Notes: generated by a model not told the origin, from the sequence alone. DNA of 64,000 nucleotides from Microbispora corallina (GCF_016863035.1 NZ_BOOC01000043.1:1-64000); one strand, 5' to 3'. Counted from the stretch's first letter, positions 50,914 to 59,985 are shown. Program-made: numbers and translations.

Positions 50914-51579
50914 TCATGCCACGGGACGGACCGGGCTCGCGTAGAGGGAGGCCACCGCGACCTCCAGGGCGTCGAACGTACGGCCGACCAGCACGATGTG
51001 GTCCCGCCGGACGTCCTCGGCCGGTTCCCCGGCGATGATCCTGCGGGCACCCTCCAGGTAGGCGGCCCGGTAGGCGGCGACGGCGAGCGCCCCGGCGATC
51101 CGGGGACGGGGGTCGCCTGGCGGATGCCCGGCCGCTTCGGCGGCCTCGGCGAACAGGCCGGCGACGACGTCCTCCATCTCCTCGCCGAACTCCCGCGCCC
51201 GCGCCCGCAGCGACGGCGACTCGGCCACCACGTGCCAGAAGTGCTGGTAGCCGGCGCCGATTCCGCCGAGGGGATGGCCCTCCTCCAGCAGCCCGACGAA
51301 CAGCCGCCGCAGCGACGCCAGGGGCGTCTCCCCCTCGGCGCGCCCGCGCACGGCGGCGGTGACCAGCTCGACGGCCTGCGGGAAGCGGTCGAGGAACAGG
51401 TCCTCCTTGCGGGGGAAGTAGTTGAACACCGTCTTCGTCGACACCCCCGCCGCCTCGGCCACCTCGGCGACCGTGACGTTGTCGAACCCCCGCACGATGA
51501 ACAGCCCCGACGCGACGTCCGAGATCAGCTGCCGGGTCTGCGTCTTCTTCCGTTCCCGCAGTCCCATCTCCTGAGCCAT
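50914..51579 (-). CDS. TetR-family regulator divergent from the FAD monooxygenase
   Basis: This 221-residue protein has the TetR HTH (RQLISDVASGLFIVRGFDNVTVAEVAEAAGVSTKTVFNYFPRK broken by the turn) followed by a helical ligand domain. The ATG at 51579 sits 7 nt after a TATAGT -10 box (51592-51587) with TTGAAT (51614-51609) 16 bp further, so the mRNA is probably leaderless. Its promoter overlaps that of the monooxygenase. The AAACTT/AAGTTT dyad is a likely operator. It presumably represses the monooxygenase and itself (inferred). Confidence 0.88.
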   Translation of the reverse strand: MAQEMGLRERKKTQTRQLISDVASGLFIVRGFDNVTVAEVAEAAGVSTKTVFNYFPRKEDLFLDRFPQAVELVTAAVRGRAEGETPLASLRRLFVGLLEEGHPLGGIGAGYQHFWHVVAESPSLRARAREFGEEMEDVVAGLFAEAAEAAGHPPGDPRPRIAGALAVAAYRAAYLEGARRIIAGEPAEDVRRDHIVLVGRTFDALEVAVASLYASPVRPVA

Positions 51580-51586
51580 GGCGAAC

Positions 51587-51623
51587 ACTATAGTTGCTAA
51601 AAACTTTTATTCAACGTAAGTTT
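51587..51623. promoter_or_regulatory. Overlapping divergent promoters with inverted repeat
   Basis: Reverse strand: TTGAAT (51614-51609), 16-bp spacer, TATAGT (51592-51587) for the TetR gene. Forward strand: TTGCTA (51594-51599), 17-bp spacer, TAAGTT (51617-51622) for the monooxygenase. AAACTT (51601-51606) and AAGTTT (51618-51623) form an inverted repeat lying on both promoters. Confidence 0.6.
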
Positions 51624-51656
51624 CTAGTCGATGTACGAAGAGTCGAAGGGGACGGC

Positions 51657-53249
51657 ATGACGGGGTACGACGTGGACGTGGTGGTGGCGGGCGGCGGGCC
51701 GGTCGGGCTGATGCTCGCGTGCGAGCTCCGGCTCGGCGGAGCCTCGGTCCTGGTGCTGGAGCGCCTGACCGAGGTGGACCCGACCATCAAGGCGGGCGCG
51801 CTGAACGCGCCGAGCGTGGTGGCGCTCTACCGGCGCGGCCTCCTGCCCGCGCTGAAGGAGGCCCACGACCAGACGATCGCCCGGATGACGCAGTTCGTCC
51901 GGGGACGCTCTCCCGAGAAGGCGTCCGGGGAGGGCCCGGCCGCAACTGGAGACAACCGGGCGCCGGGAGACGGACCGATGAGGACACCGCCGCGGTTCGC
52001 CGGGCACTTCGCCGGGATCATGCTCCGCGGCGACCTGCTCGACGAGACCGACCCCGAGCTGGGCGGTCTCGGTCCGGCCGCGGGCGTCGGCCTCGTCGCC
52101 CAGCAGGATCTCGAACGCATCCTCGGCGCCCGCGCCGCCGAGCTGGGGGCCGAGGTGCGGCGGGGCGTCGAGGTGACCGGGTTCGAGGCGGACGACGACG
52201 GCGTGACCGTGACGGCCGGCGGCGAGCGCGTCCGGGCGCGGTGGCTCGTCGGGTGCGACGGCGGCCGCAGCACGGTCAGGAAGCTCGCCGGCTTCGACTT
52301 CCCCGGCACCGGCCCGGAGATCACGGCCTACCAGGCGCTGGCGGAGATGGAGGGCACCCAGGACCTACGGCTCGGCTGGAACGCCACGCCCACCGGTGTC
52401 TACACGCACGGCCCGGTGCCGGGCCGGATCCTGACGGTGGAGTTCGACGGCCACCCGGCCGACCGCACGAGCCCCGTGACCGCCGAGGAGCTCCAGGGGT
52501 CGATCCGCCGGGTCACCGGGGCCGACGTCGTGGTGAAGGCCGTCGTCACCGCCACCCGCTTCACGGACAACGCGCGGCAGGCCACGACGTACCGGATGGG
52601 CCGGGTGCTGCTCGCGGGGGACGCGGCCCACGTCCACTCGCCGTTCGGCGGCCAGGGGCTCAATCTGGGGCTGGGCGACGCGATGAACCTCGGGTGGAAG
52701 CTGGCCGCCGTCGCCCGTGGACACGCGCCCGAGGCCCTGCTCGACACGTACACGGCGGAGCGGCACCCGATCGGGGCGTGGGTCCTCGACTGGACCCGTG
52801 CCCAGATCGCGCTGATGCGGCCCGACCCGCACGCCCGCGCGCTGCGGGCCGTGGTGGACGACCTGCTCGCGACCGTCGCCGGGACCACGCATGTGGTGAA
52901 GCGGATCTCCGGCGTCTGGCAGCGGTACGACCTGCCCGGCGACCACCCGCTGACCGGCCGCAGCGCGCCCGACTTCGCGCTCGCCGACGGGTCGCGCCTG
53001 GCCGACCACCTCCGCGGCGGCCGCGCGCTGCTGATCGCCCCGCCCGGACTGCCGCTGCCCGCGATCGACGGCGACCGGGTGACGGTGATCGGCACGCCGA
53101 TCGAGGACGAGGACGCCCCCCGGGCCGTGCTGGTGCGGCCCGACGGGTACGTGGCCTGGGCGGCCGACACCCCCGATCCGGCGGGCCTGGAACGGGCTCT
53201 CGCGACCTGGTTCGGCGCTCCCGCGACCGTGGGCGGGGGCGTCGGATGA
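51657..53249 (+). CDS. FAD-dependent aromatic monooxygenase (PHBH fold, polyketide/antibiotic hydroxylase type)
   Basis: This 530-residue flavoprotein has the FAD motif VVVAGGGPVGLMLACEL, the DG motif VGCDGGRSTVRKLAGFDFPG and the GD motif LLAGDAAHVHSPFGGQGLNL, with the GLGDAMNLGWKLAAV tail. The C-terminal thioredoxin-like domain (PDFALADGSRLADHL) is typical of RdmE, MtmOIV and rifampicin or tetracycline monooxygenases. GAAGGGGACGGC precedes the ATG. With an adjacent TetR it may be an inducible detoxification enzyme for an aromatic drug (inferred). A tailoring role is less likely because no polyketide genes are nearby. Confidence 0.92.
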   Translation: MTGYDVDVVVAGGGPVGLMLACELRLGGASVLVLERLTEVDPTIKAGALNAPSVVALYRRGLLPALKEAHDQTIARMTQFVRGRSPEKASGEGPAATGDNRAPGDGPMRTPPRFAGHFAGIMLRGDLLDETDPELGGLGPAAGVGLVAQQDLERILGARAAELGAEVRRGVEVTGFEADDDGVTVTAGGERVRARWLVGCDGGRSTVRKLAGFDFPGTGPEITAYQALAEMEGTQDLRLGWNATPTGVYTHGPVPGRILTVEFDGHPADRTSPVTAEELQGSIRRVTGADVVVKAVVTATRFTDNARQATTYRMGRVLLAGDAAHVHSPFGGQGLNLGLGDAMNLGWKLAAVARGHAPEALLDTYTAERHPIGAWVLDWTRAQIALMRPDPHARALRAVVDDLLATVAGTTHVVKRISGVWQRYDLPGDHPLTGRSAPDFALADGSRLADHLRGGRALLIAPPGLPLPAIDGDRVTVIGTPIEDEDAPRAVLVRPDGYVAWAADTPDPAGLERALATWFGAPATVGGGVG

Positions 53250-53268
53250 CCCCCGGCCGGGCGGGGTA

Positions 53269-53292
53269 AAGGCCCACCGGGCGGTGGCTTTC
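53269..53292. terminator. Candidate terminator after the monooxygenase gene
   Basis: AAAGGCCCACC can pair with GGTGGCTTT with two single-base bulges around a short GGGC loop. It lies 20 bp after the stop codon. Confidence 0.4.
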
Positions 53293-53487
53293 GACCCGTC
53301 ATCGCCCGGTCCGTCCGGGCTTGTCGATCGTTGACCGAATCTTTACCCGGAGCAGCCCTCGGCGCGCTCCGCGATCATGGCTGTGACCTGCGGTTTCACC
53401 GGCCCTGGTGCCATTTAACCCAGGTCCCCCCAAGATGTCTCGTGTCATTTGGCATCAGGCGTGTTCGGCAGCCCCCATCATGTGCTC

Positions 53488-54132
53488 ATGCCCGCTTTTG
53501 TCACCCTGTCCGGGCGCTCCGTGCGCCTGGAGCCGCTCAGCCTCGCGGTGATCGACGACCTCGTCGCCGCGGCGCGTGAAGACCGTTCTACGTACGCCTT
53601 CACTCGCGTTCCCGCTGGCCGGGAAGAGATGGTCTCCTATGTGGAGGCCGCCTTGGCTGAGCAGGCGGAGGGCCGCTCGGTGCCCTTCGCCATCCGGTGG
53701 CTGCACACCGACCGCGTGGTCGGTGCCACCCGTCTGATGAACCTGGAGTACTGGCAGGGCCCGATGCCCTGGCCGCCGGGAACCAAGAGCGCGGTGGGCG
53801 AGGTCCCGTCCGTCGCGGACATCGGGTACACCTGGCTCGCCGCGTCGGCCCAGGGGACCGGTGTCAACCGGGAGAGCAAGTTCCTGATGCTCTCTCTGGC
53901 CTTCGAGACCTGGCAGGTGCACCGGATCACCCTCAAGGCAGACGTACGCAACACCCGATCCCGGGCCGCCATCGAGGCCCTCGGCGCACACCTCGACGGT
54001 GTGCGACGGGCGGACAGCCGAGGCGCCGATGACACGGTCCGAGATACGGCGTACTACTCCATCCTCGGCCCGGAGTGGCCCGTGGTGCGAGAACGGTTGT
54101 GCGCGAGGCTCGGCCTCGTGGAAGCGGCCTGA
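53488..54132 (+). CDS. GNAT-family N-acetyltransferase
   Basis: This 214-residue protein has the RimJ/RimL-like fold: SGRSVRLEPLSLAVIDDLVAA, then VADIGYTWLAASAQGTGVNRESKFLML (acetyl-CoA-binding region, with NRE as seen in this group), and HRITLKADVRNTRSRAAIEALGAHLDG split by the strand. It acetylates an amine, perhaps a protein N-terminus or a small molecule. The start chosen is the ATG at 53488; the GTG 39 nt upstream has no ribosome-binding site either. It converges with the secreted protein gene at a hairpin. Confidence 0.87.
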   Translation: MPAFVTLSGRSVRLEPLSLAVIDDLVAAAREDRSTYAFTRVPAGREEMVSYVEAALAEQAEGRSVPFAIRWLHTDRVVGATRLMNLEYWQGPMPWPPGTKSAVGEVPSVADIGYTWLAASAQGTGVNRESKFLMLSLAFETWQVHRITLKADVRNTRSRAAIEALGAHLDGVRRADSRGADDTVRDTAYYSILGPEWPVVRERLCARLGLVEAA

Positions 54133-54166
54133 CACCCACACGGACACGGATCACCACGGACGACGG

Positions 54167-54198
54167 CGCGGCCCGCCCCCCTGAGGGGACGGGCCGCG
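54167..54198. terminator. Hairpin terminator between convergent genes
   Basis: CGCGGCCCG pairs with CGGGCCGCG, and further inside CCCC with GGGG after one mismatch, closing on a small loop. It lies between stops at 54132 and 54223. Confidence 0.75.
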
Positions 54199-54222
54199 TC
54201 TGGTTTCGCGCAGTCGGAGGGA

Positions 54223-54753
54223 TCAGGCCTCGTAGCCGTAGTCCTCGTCGTAGGCGTTGTAGAGGTCGTGCCACGAGCCGCACTTGACCGGGTAGCTGCT
54301 GTACAGGCCGACCTGGCAGACCTTGGCCTGGACCTGCGCCACGTCGTACCGCCAGAAGCTGATCGCCTTGTAGCCGCCGGCGCCGCAGTACTTGTACGAC
54401 TTGATGCTGGAGGACCAGTCGTCCTCGTCGTCGTCCCAGGACGAGACGCGGAACTTGATGTAGGCGCACTTGCCGCCCTCGTCGTAGGTGCGGTGGTCGA
54501 GGTCGTAGAGCTTGCCGGTGATGTGGACGGCGTTGGACTCGTCGTCGTCGTAGTTGACGTCGATGTAGCCCTTGGCCTTCGCGAGGTGGTTCGAGGACCA
54601 GTACGGGCCCCAGTAGTCGTCGTAGTCGGACGAGTGCGAGGAGGCCGCGCTCGCGGTGGAGGCGTTGGCGGCGGTCGACAGGGCCGGGACACCCACCGCG
54701 ACGGCGGCGGTGACGGCGGCGAGACCGAGGATGTTGCGGACGGAGCGACGCAT
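54223..54753 (-). CDS. Secreted Asp/Tyr/Ser-rich protein with conserved cysteines
   Basis: This 176-residue protein starts at the ATG at 54753 with AGGAG upstream. It has a Sec signal peptide (RRSVRNILGLAAVTAAVAVG, cleavage after ANA-ST or nearby). The mature part of about 145 residues is rich in Asp, Tyr and Ser and has four Cys (in GGKCAYIKFRV, YKYCGAGGYK, AKVCQVGLY and PVKCGSWHDLY) suited to two disulfides. The pattern suggests a small beta-sandwich. The family is unrecognised. It is divergent from the SARP regulator with elaborate dyads between them. Confidence 0.8.
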   Translation of the reverse strand: MRRSVRNILGLAAVTAAVAVGVPALSTAANASTASAASSHSSDYDDYWGPYWSSNHLAKAKGYIDVNYDDDESNAVHITGKLYDLDHRTYDEGGKCAYIKFRVSSWDDDEDDWSSSIKSYKYCGAGGYKAISFWRYDVAQVQAKVCQVGLYSSYPVKCGSWHDLYNAYDEDYGYEA

Positions 54754-54830
54754 TTCGATTCTCCTGAGGTGAGGACGATCCCCCGTTGCGGGGTGCTTCC
54801 GGGGTTGCACCTCAGTGATAGGCCGGGCCG

Positions 54831-54870
54831 CCTGCAACCTGCTTTCAGCGGCCTGAAACCCGTTTGCAGG
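54831..54870. promoter_or_regulatory. 40-bp dyad between the secreted protein and SARP genes
   Basis: CCTGCAA-N5-TTTCAG-CGGC-CTGAAA-N5-TTGCAGG is a nested inverted repeat; the inner TTTCAG/CTGAAA arms and the outer CCTGCAA/TTGCAGG arms are perfect. It is 78-117 bp upstream of the reverse gene. It is a probable regulator-binding site. Confidence 0.6.
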
Positions 54871-54874
54871 TCGC

Positions 54875-54889
54875 TTTCATCATTCTGAA
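54875..54889. promoter_or_regulatory. Second TTTCA-N5-CTGAA dyad
   Basis: TTTCA (54875-54879) and CTGAA (54885-54889) repeat the core of the dyad at 54843-54857 exactly 32 bp downstream, about three helical turns. Cooperative binding of one protein to both is plausible. Confidence 0.5.
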
Positions 54890-55015
54890 CGAGGCGTTAA
54901 CAGCGCGATCACTCCTATTGAAGCGGAGTTCCTGGATCTATCATTTGGTCGGAAAACTTGCCATTGAGGCGATCTCGCACGTCAGGGTGGGATCGCGGGT
55001 ACGGAGACACGTCAG

Positions 55016-58006
55016 ATGCCCGGTCACGCCCCCGAGGACGGCCTGCGCTTCACTGTGCTGGGACCCGTCCTGGCGTGGCGCGACGCGGTCGAACTCGACC
55101 TCGGCACGCCTTTGCAACGCTCCATTCTGGCGATGCTGCTGCTTCGGGAGGGCCACGCGGTCACGCCGACCGAGATGATCGACGGGGTGTGGGGCGAGGA
55201 CGCGCCGCCGCGGGCGCTGGGGGCCCTGCGCACCTACGTCTCCCGGCTGCGGACCGTGCTGGAGCCCGGCCGCTCCCCCCGCACCCGCCCCGAGCTGCTC
55301 ACCTCCGTCGGCCGCGGCTACGCCCTGCGCCTGGACGCCGACCGGCTCGACCTCGGGGTCTTCGAGCGCGAGTGCGCGGCGGCGGAGTCCGCCCGCCGTT
55401 CCGGCGACCTGGAGGAGGCGGCCGGACGCCTGCGGGCCGCCCTGGGCCTGTGGACCGGGGAGCCGCTGGTCGGCGCCGTCGGCCCGTACGCCGAGCACCA
55501 GCGCGGCCGGCTCGTCGAGCGGCGCATGGGCGCGGTCGAGACCTTGATGGACCTCGACCTGCGGCTCGGCCGGCACGCCGAGGTGATCTCCGAGCTGATC
55601 GCGCTCACGGCCGAGCACCCACTGCGCGAGCGGCTGCGCGCCCAGCTCATGCTGGCCTACTACCGCTGCGGCCGGCAGGCCGAGGCGCTGGCCGTGTTCA
55701 CCGACACCCGGACCGCGCTGGTCGAGGAGCTCGGCATCGACCCCGGGGCCGAGCTCACCGAGCTGCACCGGCGCATCCTCGCGGCCGACCCCTCGCTGGC
55801 CCTCCCGCGCGAGGCGGCGGCCGTGCGGGAGGCGCCCTCCACACCGGAGGACGAACCGGACGAGCCGGTCATCGAGATGCCCCGGCCCGCCCAGCTCCCC
55901 GCCGCCGTCAGCGACTTCACCGGCCGGACCGGGCTCGTGCACCGCCTGCTCGTGCTGCTGCGCGGCGAGGGGCCGGGCGAGGGCGTGCCGGTCGCGGCCA
56001 TGTCGGGCATCGGCGGCGTCGGCAAGACCACGCTGGCCGTCCATGTGGCGCACCTGGCCGAGGACGCCTTCCCCGACGGCCAGCTCTACGCGGACCTGCG
56101 CGGCTACGGCGCCGAGCCGACGCCGCCGGAGACGGCGCTCGTCGCCTTCCTGCGCGCCCTCGGCATCCCCGTGGACGTCATCCCGGACGGCCTCGCCGAG
56201 CGGTCGGCGCTGTTCCGGTCGCTGCTCGCGGAGCGGCGCATGCTGGTGCTGCTCGACAACGCCCGCGACGCCGACCAGGTGGAGCACCTGTTGCCCGGCT
56301 CGGCCGGGTGCGCCGCGATCATCACGAGCCGGGGCAAGCTGGCGGACCTGCCCGCGGCCCGGCTGATCGACCTCGACGTCATGGAGCCCGACGAGGCCCT
56401 GTCGCTGCTGGCCGCCGTGGCCGGGCGCGACCGGGTCGCCGCCGAACGGGCCGCCGCGATGGACGTGGTGGCGGCCTGCGGGTTCCTCCCGCTCGCGGTG
56501 CGGATCGTCGCGGCCCGGCTGGCGGCCCGGCCCTCGTGGACGGTCGCCTCCCTCGTCCCCCGGCTGGCGGACGAGCGGCGCAGGCTCGACGAGATGAAGA
56601 TCGGCAACCTCGCCGTCTCGGCCACCTTCGCCCTCGGGTACGGCCAGCTCGACCCGCGCCAGGCCCGGGCGTTCCGCCTGCTCTCGCTGCCCACCGGCTC
56701 GGACATCTCGGTCCTCGCCGCGGCGGCCGTGCTCGACCTCACACCATACGAGGCCGAGGACCTGCTGGAGTCGCTCGTCGACGCGAGCCTGCTCGAGGCC
56801 CCCGCGCCGGGCCGGTACCGCTTCCACGACCTGCTGAAGCTCTTCGCCCGGCGGCAGTCGGAGGAGGCGGACGAGCCGGCCGCGCGCTCTCTCGCGCTGC
56901 GCCGGCTGCTGGGCTTCTACCTCGCCTCGGCCCGGTCGGCCCACCGGCTCGCGTACGAGGGCAGCGCGATCGCCGACAACCTCGTCGATCTCGGCGTCCA
57001 GGGGCACACGTTCTCCTCGGCCGACGAGGCCGTGGCGTGGCTGTCGGTGGAGGCGGAGGACCTGTTCGCCTCGATCGCGCAGACGGCGGCGCAGGCGGGC
57101 GGCGACGACCTGCTGCCCGCGGCCGACCTGCTGCTCGCGATGGAGCCGCTGCTGGAGTCGGGCACGAACCAGCGCGAGTTCGAGCATCGCGGCTCGGCCC
57201 TGCTGGCCGCGGCCGAGCGCGTGGGCGACCGGCATGCCGAGATGCGCTGCCGGTACGTGCTGGGCCGGGTGCTCTTCGGGGCGAACCGGCTCGACGAGGC
57301 CGAGCGGCAGTTCCTGGCGGCCCGCGACGCCGGGGAGGAGACCGGCGACCACGTCGTGCTCGGCGAGACCTGCAACGCGCTCGCGGTCGTGGCCGGCCGG
57401 CAGCGCCGGCACACCGAGGCGCTGGACTGGTTCGACCGGGCGAGCGCGATCTACCGGGAGGTCGGCAACCCCGCCGGGGAGGCGCTCGTGCTGAGCTACT
57501 CGGCCCGCGACCACCTCGGCCTCGGCCACCCCGAGGCGGCCATCGCCGCCTCCGAGCGGGGGCTGGCCATCTTCACCGAGATCGGCAGCGGCGCCGGGGT
57601 CGCCCGGGCGCGCTACCACCTGGGCATCGTGCTGTCGTTCGTCGGCCGGCTCAACGAGGCCGTCGTCCACCACGCCGAGTGTCTCGCGTTCTTCCGCGCC
57701 AGCAACCAGCGGGTGTGGGAGCAGCGGGTCTGCTACCGGCTCGCCGCGACGTTCATCGCCGCCGGAAGATACGCCGAGGCCGTCCGCCACGCCGAGCAGG
57801 CGCTGACGGTCAGCCGCGAGATCACCCACCCGTACGGCGAGGCGCAGTCACTGGCCGCGCTCGGCAAGGCCCTCCTCGGGCTCGGCGAGACCGCCCGGGG
57901 GAGGGACGCTCTCGGCAAGGCCCTCGACCTGTTCGGCAGGCTCGGCTCCCCGGAGGCCGACGACGTCCGGGCCCTCCTGCGGGAAGTCGATCAGGTCGAG
58001 ACGTAG
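55016..58006 (+). CDS. SARP/AfsR-type regulator (winged helix, BTAD, NB-ARC, TPR)
   Basis: This 996-residue protein has an OmpR-like winged helix (about 10-105: LRFTVLGPVLAWRDAVELDLG, RTYVSRLRTVLEPG, SVGRGYALRL) and a bacterial transcriptional activation domain (about 110-260). An NB-ARC/STAND ATPase has Walker A MSGIGGVGKTTLAVHVAH near residue 330 and MLVLLDNARDADQVEHLLPG. C-terminal TPR repeats run from about 690 to 990. This is the AfsR layout, controlling secondary metabolism or development. GGAG precedes the ATG. No biosynthetic cluster is next to it. Two dyads upstream may bind it. Confidence 0.94.
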   Translation: MPGHAPEDGLRFTVLGPVLAWRDAVELDLGTPLQRSILAMLLLREGHAVTPTEMIDGVWGEDAPPRALGALRTYVSRLRTVLEPGRSPRTRPELLTSVGRGYALRLDADRLDLGVFERECAAAESARRSGDLEEAAGRLRAALGLWTGEPLVGAVGPYAEHQRGRLVERRMGAVETLMDLDLRLGRHAEVISELIALTAEHPLRERLRAQLMLAYYRCGRQAEALAVFTDTRTALVEELGIDPGAELTELHRRILAADPSLALPREAAAVREAPSTPEDEPDEPVIEMPRPAQLPAAVSDFTGRTGLVHRLLVLLRGEGPGEGVPVAAMSGIGGVGKTTLAVHVAHLAEDAFPDGQLYADLRGYGAEPTPPETALVAFLRALGIPVDVIPDGLAERSALFRSLLAERRMLVLLDNARDADQVEHLLPGSAGCAAIITSRGKLADLPAARLIDLDVMEPDEALSLLAAVAGRDRVAAERAAAMDVVAACGFLPLAVRIVAARLAARPSWTVASLVPRLADERRRLDEMKIGNLAVSATFALGYGQLDPRQARAFRLLSLPTGSDISVLAAAAVLDLTPYEAEDLLESLVDASLLEAPAPGRYRFHDLLKLFARRQSEEADEPAARSLALRRLLGFYLASARSAHRLAYEGSAIADNLVDLGVQGHTFSSADEAVAWLSVEAEDLFASIAQTAAQAGGDDLLPAADLLLAMEPLLESGTNQREFEHRGSALLAAAERVGDRHAEMRCRYVLGRVLFGANRLDEAERQFLAARDAGEETGDHVVLGETCNALAVVAGRQRRHTEALDWFDRASAIYREVGNPAGEALVLSYSARDHLGLGHPEAAIAASERGLAIFTEIGSGAGVARARYHLGIVLSFVGRLNEAVVHHAECLAFFRASNQRVWEQRVCYRLAATFIAAGRYAEAVRHAEQALTVSREITHPYGEAQSLAALGKALLGLGETARGRDALGKALDLFGRLGSPEADDVRALLREVDQVET

Positions 58007-58410
58007 GTCGTCGTCCAGGCGCGACATCCGGACGTGGTTGATCACCGGTTGCTCTCCCGCTCGGTCGTCTCCGGCCGGACGTGCGCCCGCGCCGTGGGGA
58101 TGCCCGGCCGGCCGCCGGCCGTCACCGGGCGCGCAGGGGGCCCGGACTCTTCCGGAGCGCCTGGTGACGGCTCGCCGCCTCACTCGACGACCGGCCGGAC
58201 TGGTCGCGCCCCGGAGGGACGCTCCCGGTGGGCGAGGGTCCCGAACCCCCCCGGTCCCTCGCCCACCTCCACAGTCGCCGGTGCCGTTCAACGTCGGATC
58301 AACACGGGTTTGCAACGCCGGTCAGACGCCGTTCACGCCCCGATCAGCGCCCGCCGTCGTAGTGCGCGCTTCGTGGTCGGCGGGGGCGGTCGTGGTGCGC
58401 GGCCTCGTGG
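58007..58410. other. Intergenic region after the SARP gene
   Basis: This 404-bp stretch between convergent genes contains one strong hairpin (58227-58267) and no recognisable gene. Short open frames there lack ribosome-binding sites and similarity to known families. Confidence 0.5.
58227..58267. terminator. Hairpin terminator downstream of the SARP gene
   Basis: GGTGGGCGAGGG pairs perfectly with CCCTCGCCCACC over a 17-nt C-rich loop. Confidence 0.7.
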
Positions 58411-59880
58411 TCAGCGCGGGCCGGGAACGCGTAAGAAGCCCTCGGCGACCAGCGACCGGAGGGCGGCGGGGGCGCGCTCGACCAGGGCCGCCTCGTCCTC
58501 CCCGGTCAGCTCGGCGATCGCGGCCAGCAGCGGCCGGGCCGGCAGGTCGCCGTCCACGACGCCCGCCAGGGCCGCCTCGACCGTCCCCACGACCGCCGTA
58601 CGGCGCAGCCCGCGGCTCTGCCGCAGCAGGATCCTCTCGGGATGGTCGGCCCCCGGCGGGCCGATCCGCTCCTCGACCAGCCCCTCGGCCACCGCCAGCG
58701 GCGTGTCGAGCAGGTCGTCGCCGGACATGCGGTGGGCGGTCGCCACGGCCCGCAGCACGTCCTCCACCTGCGCGCCCACGGGAAGCTCGACCTGCTGCGT
58801 GAGCTCCTCGACGCGCACGACCGGGTTCAGCGAGCCGGAGTCGTGCAGGACGATCCAGCCGAAGCCGACGCCGGTGACGTCCATGGACTCCAGCCACGCC
58901 AGCCACTCGTCGTACCGCTCCCGGTAGGCCGACGTGCCGTGCTCGGCCGAGTCGCGCAGCCACAGCTCGACGTACTCGGCCGGATCCTGCACGTCCCGCT
59001 GCACGACCCAGCCGTCGCAGCCGGTCTCCTCCAGCCAGCCGCCCACCCTGTCCTGCCAGTCCTCGCCCTTGACGTGCAGCCAGTTGGCCAGGAACCGCGC
59101 ATGGCCGCCCGGCGCGAGATGGCGCGGCGTGCCGCGGACGAGGTCGCGGCAGAACTCGTCGGCCCGGAAGCCGGACTCGCGGTAGCTGTAGCGGGCCGCC
59201 GGGGAGATCACGAACGGCGGGTTGGACACCACGAGGTCGAAGCGCTCGCCCTCCACCGGGTCGTACATCGACCCCTCCCGGGCGTCCACCCCGGTCACGT
59301 CGGACAGGCCCCAGCTCAGGCGGGCCAGCCGGAGCGCGCGGCGGTTCACGTCGGTGGCGACGACCTCGCCGGCCCGCCCGGCGAGGTGGAGGACCTGCAC
59401 GCCGCAGCCGGTGCCGAGGTCCAGCGCCCGGCCGACCGGCCCGGTCCACGCCAGCTGCGCCAGGTTGGCCGACGCGCCCCCGGCGCCGACGACGTGGTCG
59501 GGCCGCAGCGACGGGTCCCCCGGCCGCACCTTACGGTCGGAGACGACCCAGGCGGGCCGGTCGGCGCCGGTGTCCCAGGGCTGCAGGTGGACGGTGGCCT
59601 GGACGGTGTCGCCGAGCCGCACCAGCAGCCCGGCGTCGATGAGGTCGAACAGCGGCAGGTCGGCGGCCGCCATGCTCACGGGGGCGCCGAGCCACCACAA
59701 CCGGATCAGCGTCGCCAGCGGATCTCCGTCCCTGGTCGCCCGCATCGCGGGGACGATCTCCTCGCGGGCCAGGGCCGAGGCGGCGGGATCGCCGAGCCGC
59801 TCCCGCACGCCGTCGATCGTGTATCCGGTCTCCGCGAGCCTGTCACGAAGCCGTCGGACCAGGTCAGAAGGGGCGTCCAC
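58411..59880 (-). CDS. Class I SAM-dependent methyltransferase (HemK/PrmC-like NPPF)
   Basis: This 489-residue protein has an N-terminal winged-helix-like region (to about 140). The Rossmann methyltransferase domain has RALDLGTGCGVQVLHLA (SAM motif I), VVATDVNRRALRLA (motif II) and FDLVVSNPPFVISP (catalytic NPPF). NPPY/F enzymes methylate glutamine, asparagine or exocyclic amines of nucleic acids. The C-terminal 180 residues are accessory. The GTG at 59880 lies 6 nt after TAGATT, which suits leaderless expression. The substrate is unknown. Confidence 0.9.
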   Translation of the reverse strand: MDAPSDLVRRLRDRLAETGYTIDGVRERLGDPAASALAREEIVPAMRATRDGDPLATLIRLWWLGAPVSMAAADLPLFDLIDAGLLVRLGDTVQATVHLQPWDTGADRPAWVVSDRKVRPGDPSLRPDHVVGAGGASANLAQLAWTGPVGRALDLGTGCGVQVLHLAGRAGEVVATDVNRRALRLARLSWGLSDVTGVDAREGSMYDPVEGERFDLVVSNPPFVISPAARYSYRESGFRADEFCRDLVRGTPRHLAPGGHARFLANWLHVKGEDWQDRVGGWLEETGCDGWVVQRDVQDPAEYVELWLRDSAEHGTSAYRERYDEWLAWLESMDVTGVGFGWIVLHDSGSLNPVVRVEELTQQVELPVGAQVEDVLRAVATAHRMSGDDLLDTPLAVAEGLVEERIGPPGADHPERILLRQSRGLRRTAVVGTVEAALAGVVDGDLPARPLLAAIAELTGEDEAALVERAPAALRSLVAEGFLRVPGPR

Positions 59881-59985
59881 GGAACGAATCTATCGCGGTG
59901 CGGCCGGGGCTCAGGCGCCGTTTCCGGATGTGGCCGCGGCCGCCGGCGGGCGGGAGCTGTAAGCGATTCGCAAGTGCCGTTCAAG

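Noticed and set aside
51657-58006. A secondary-metabolite cluster around the FAD monooxygenase and SARP regulator
   Set aside because: No polyketide, peptide or terpene synthase or other tailoring gene is present; a resistance-type oxidase and an isolated regulator explain it better.
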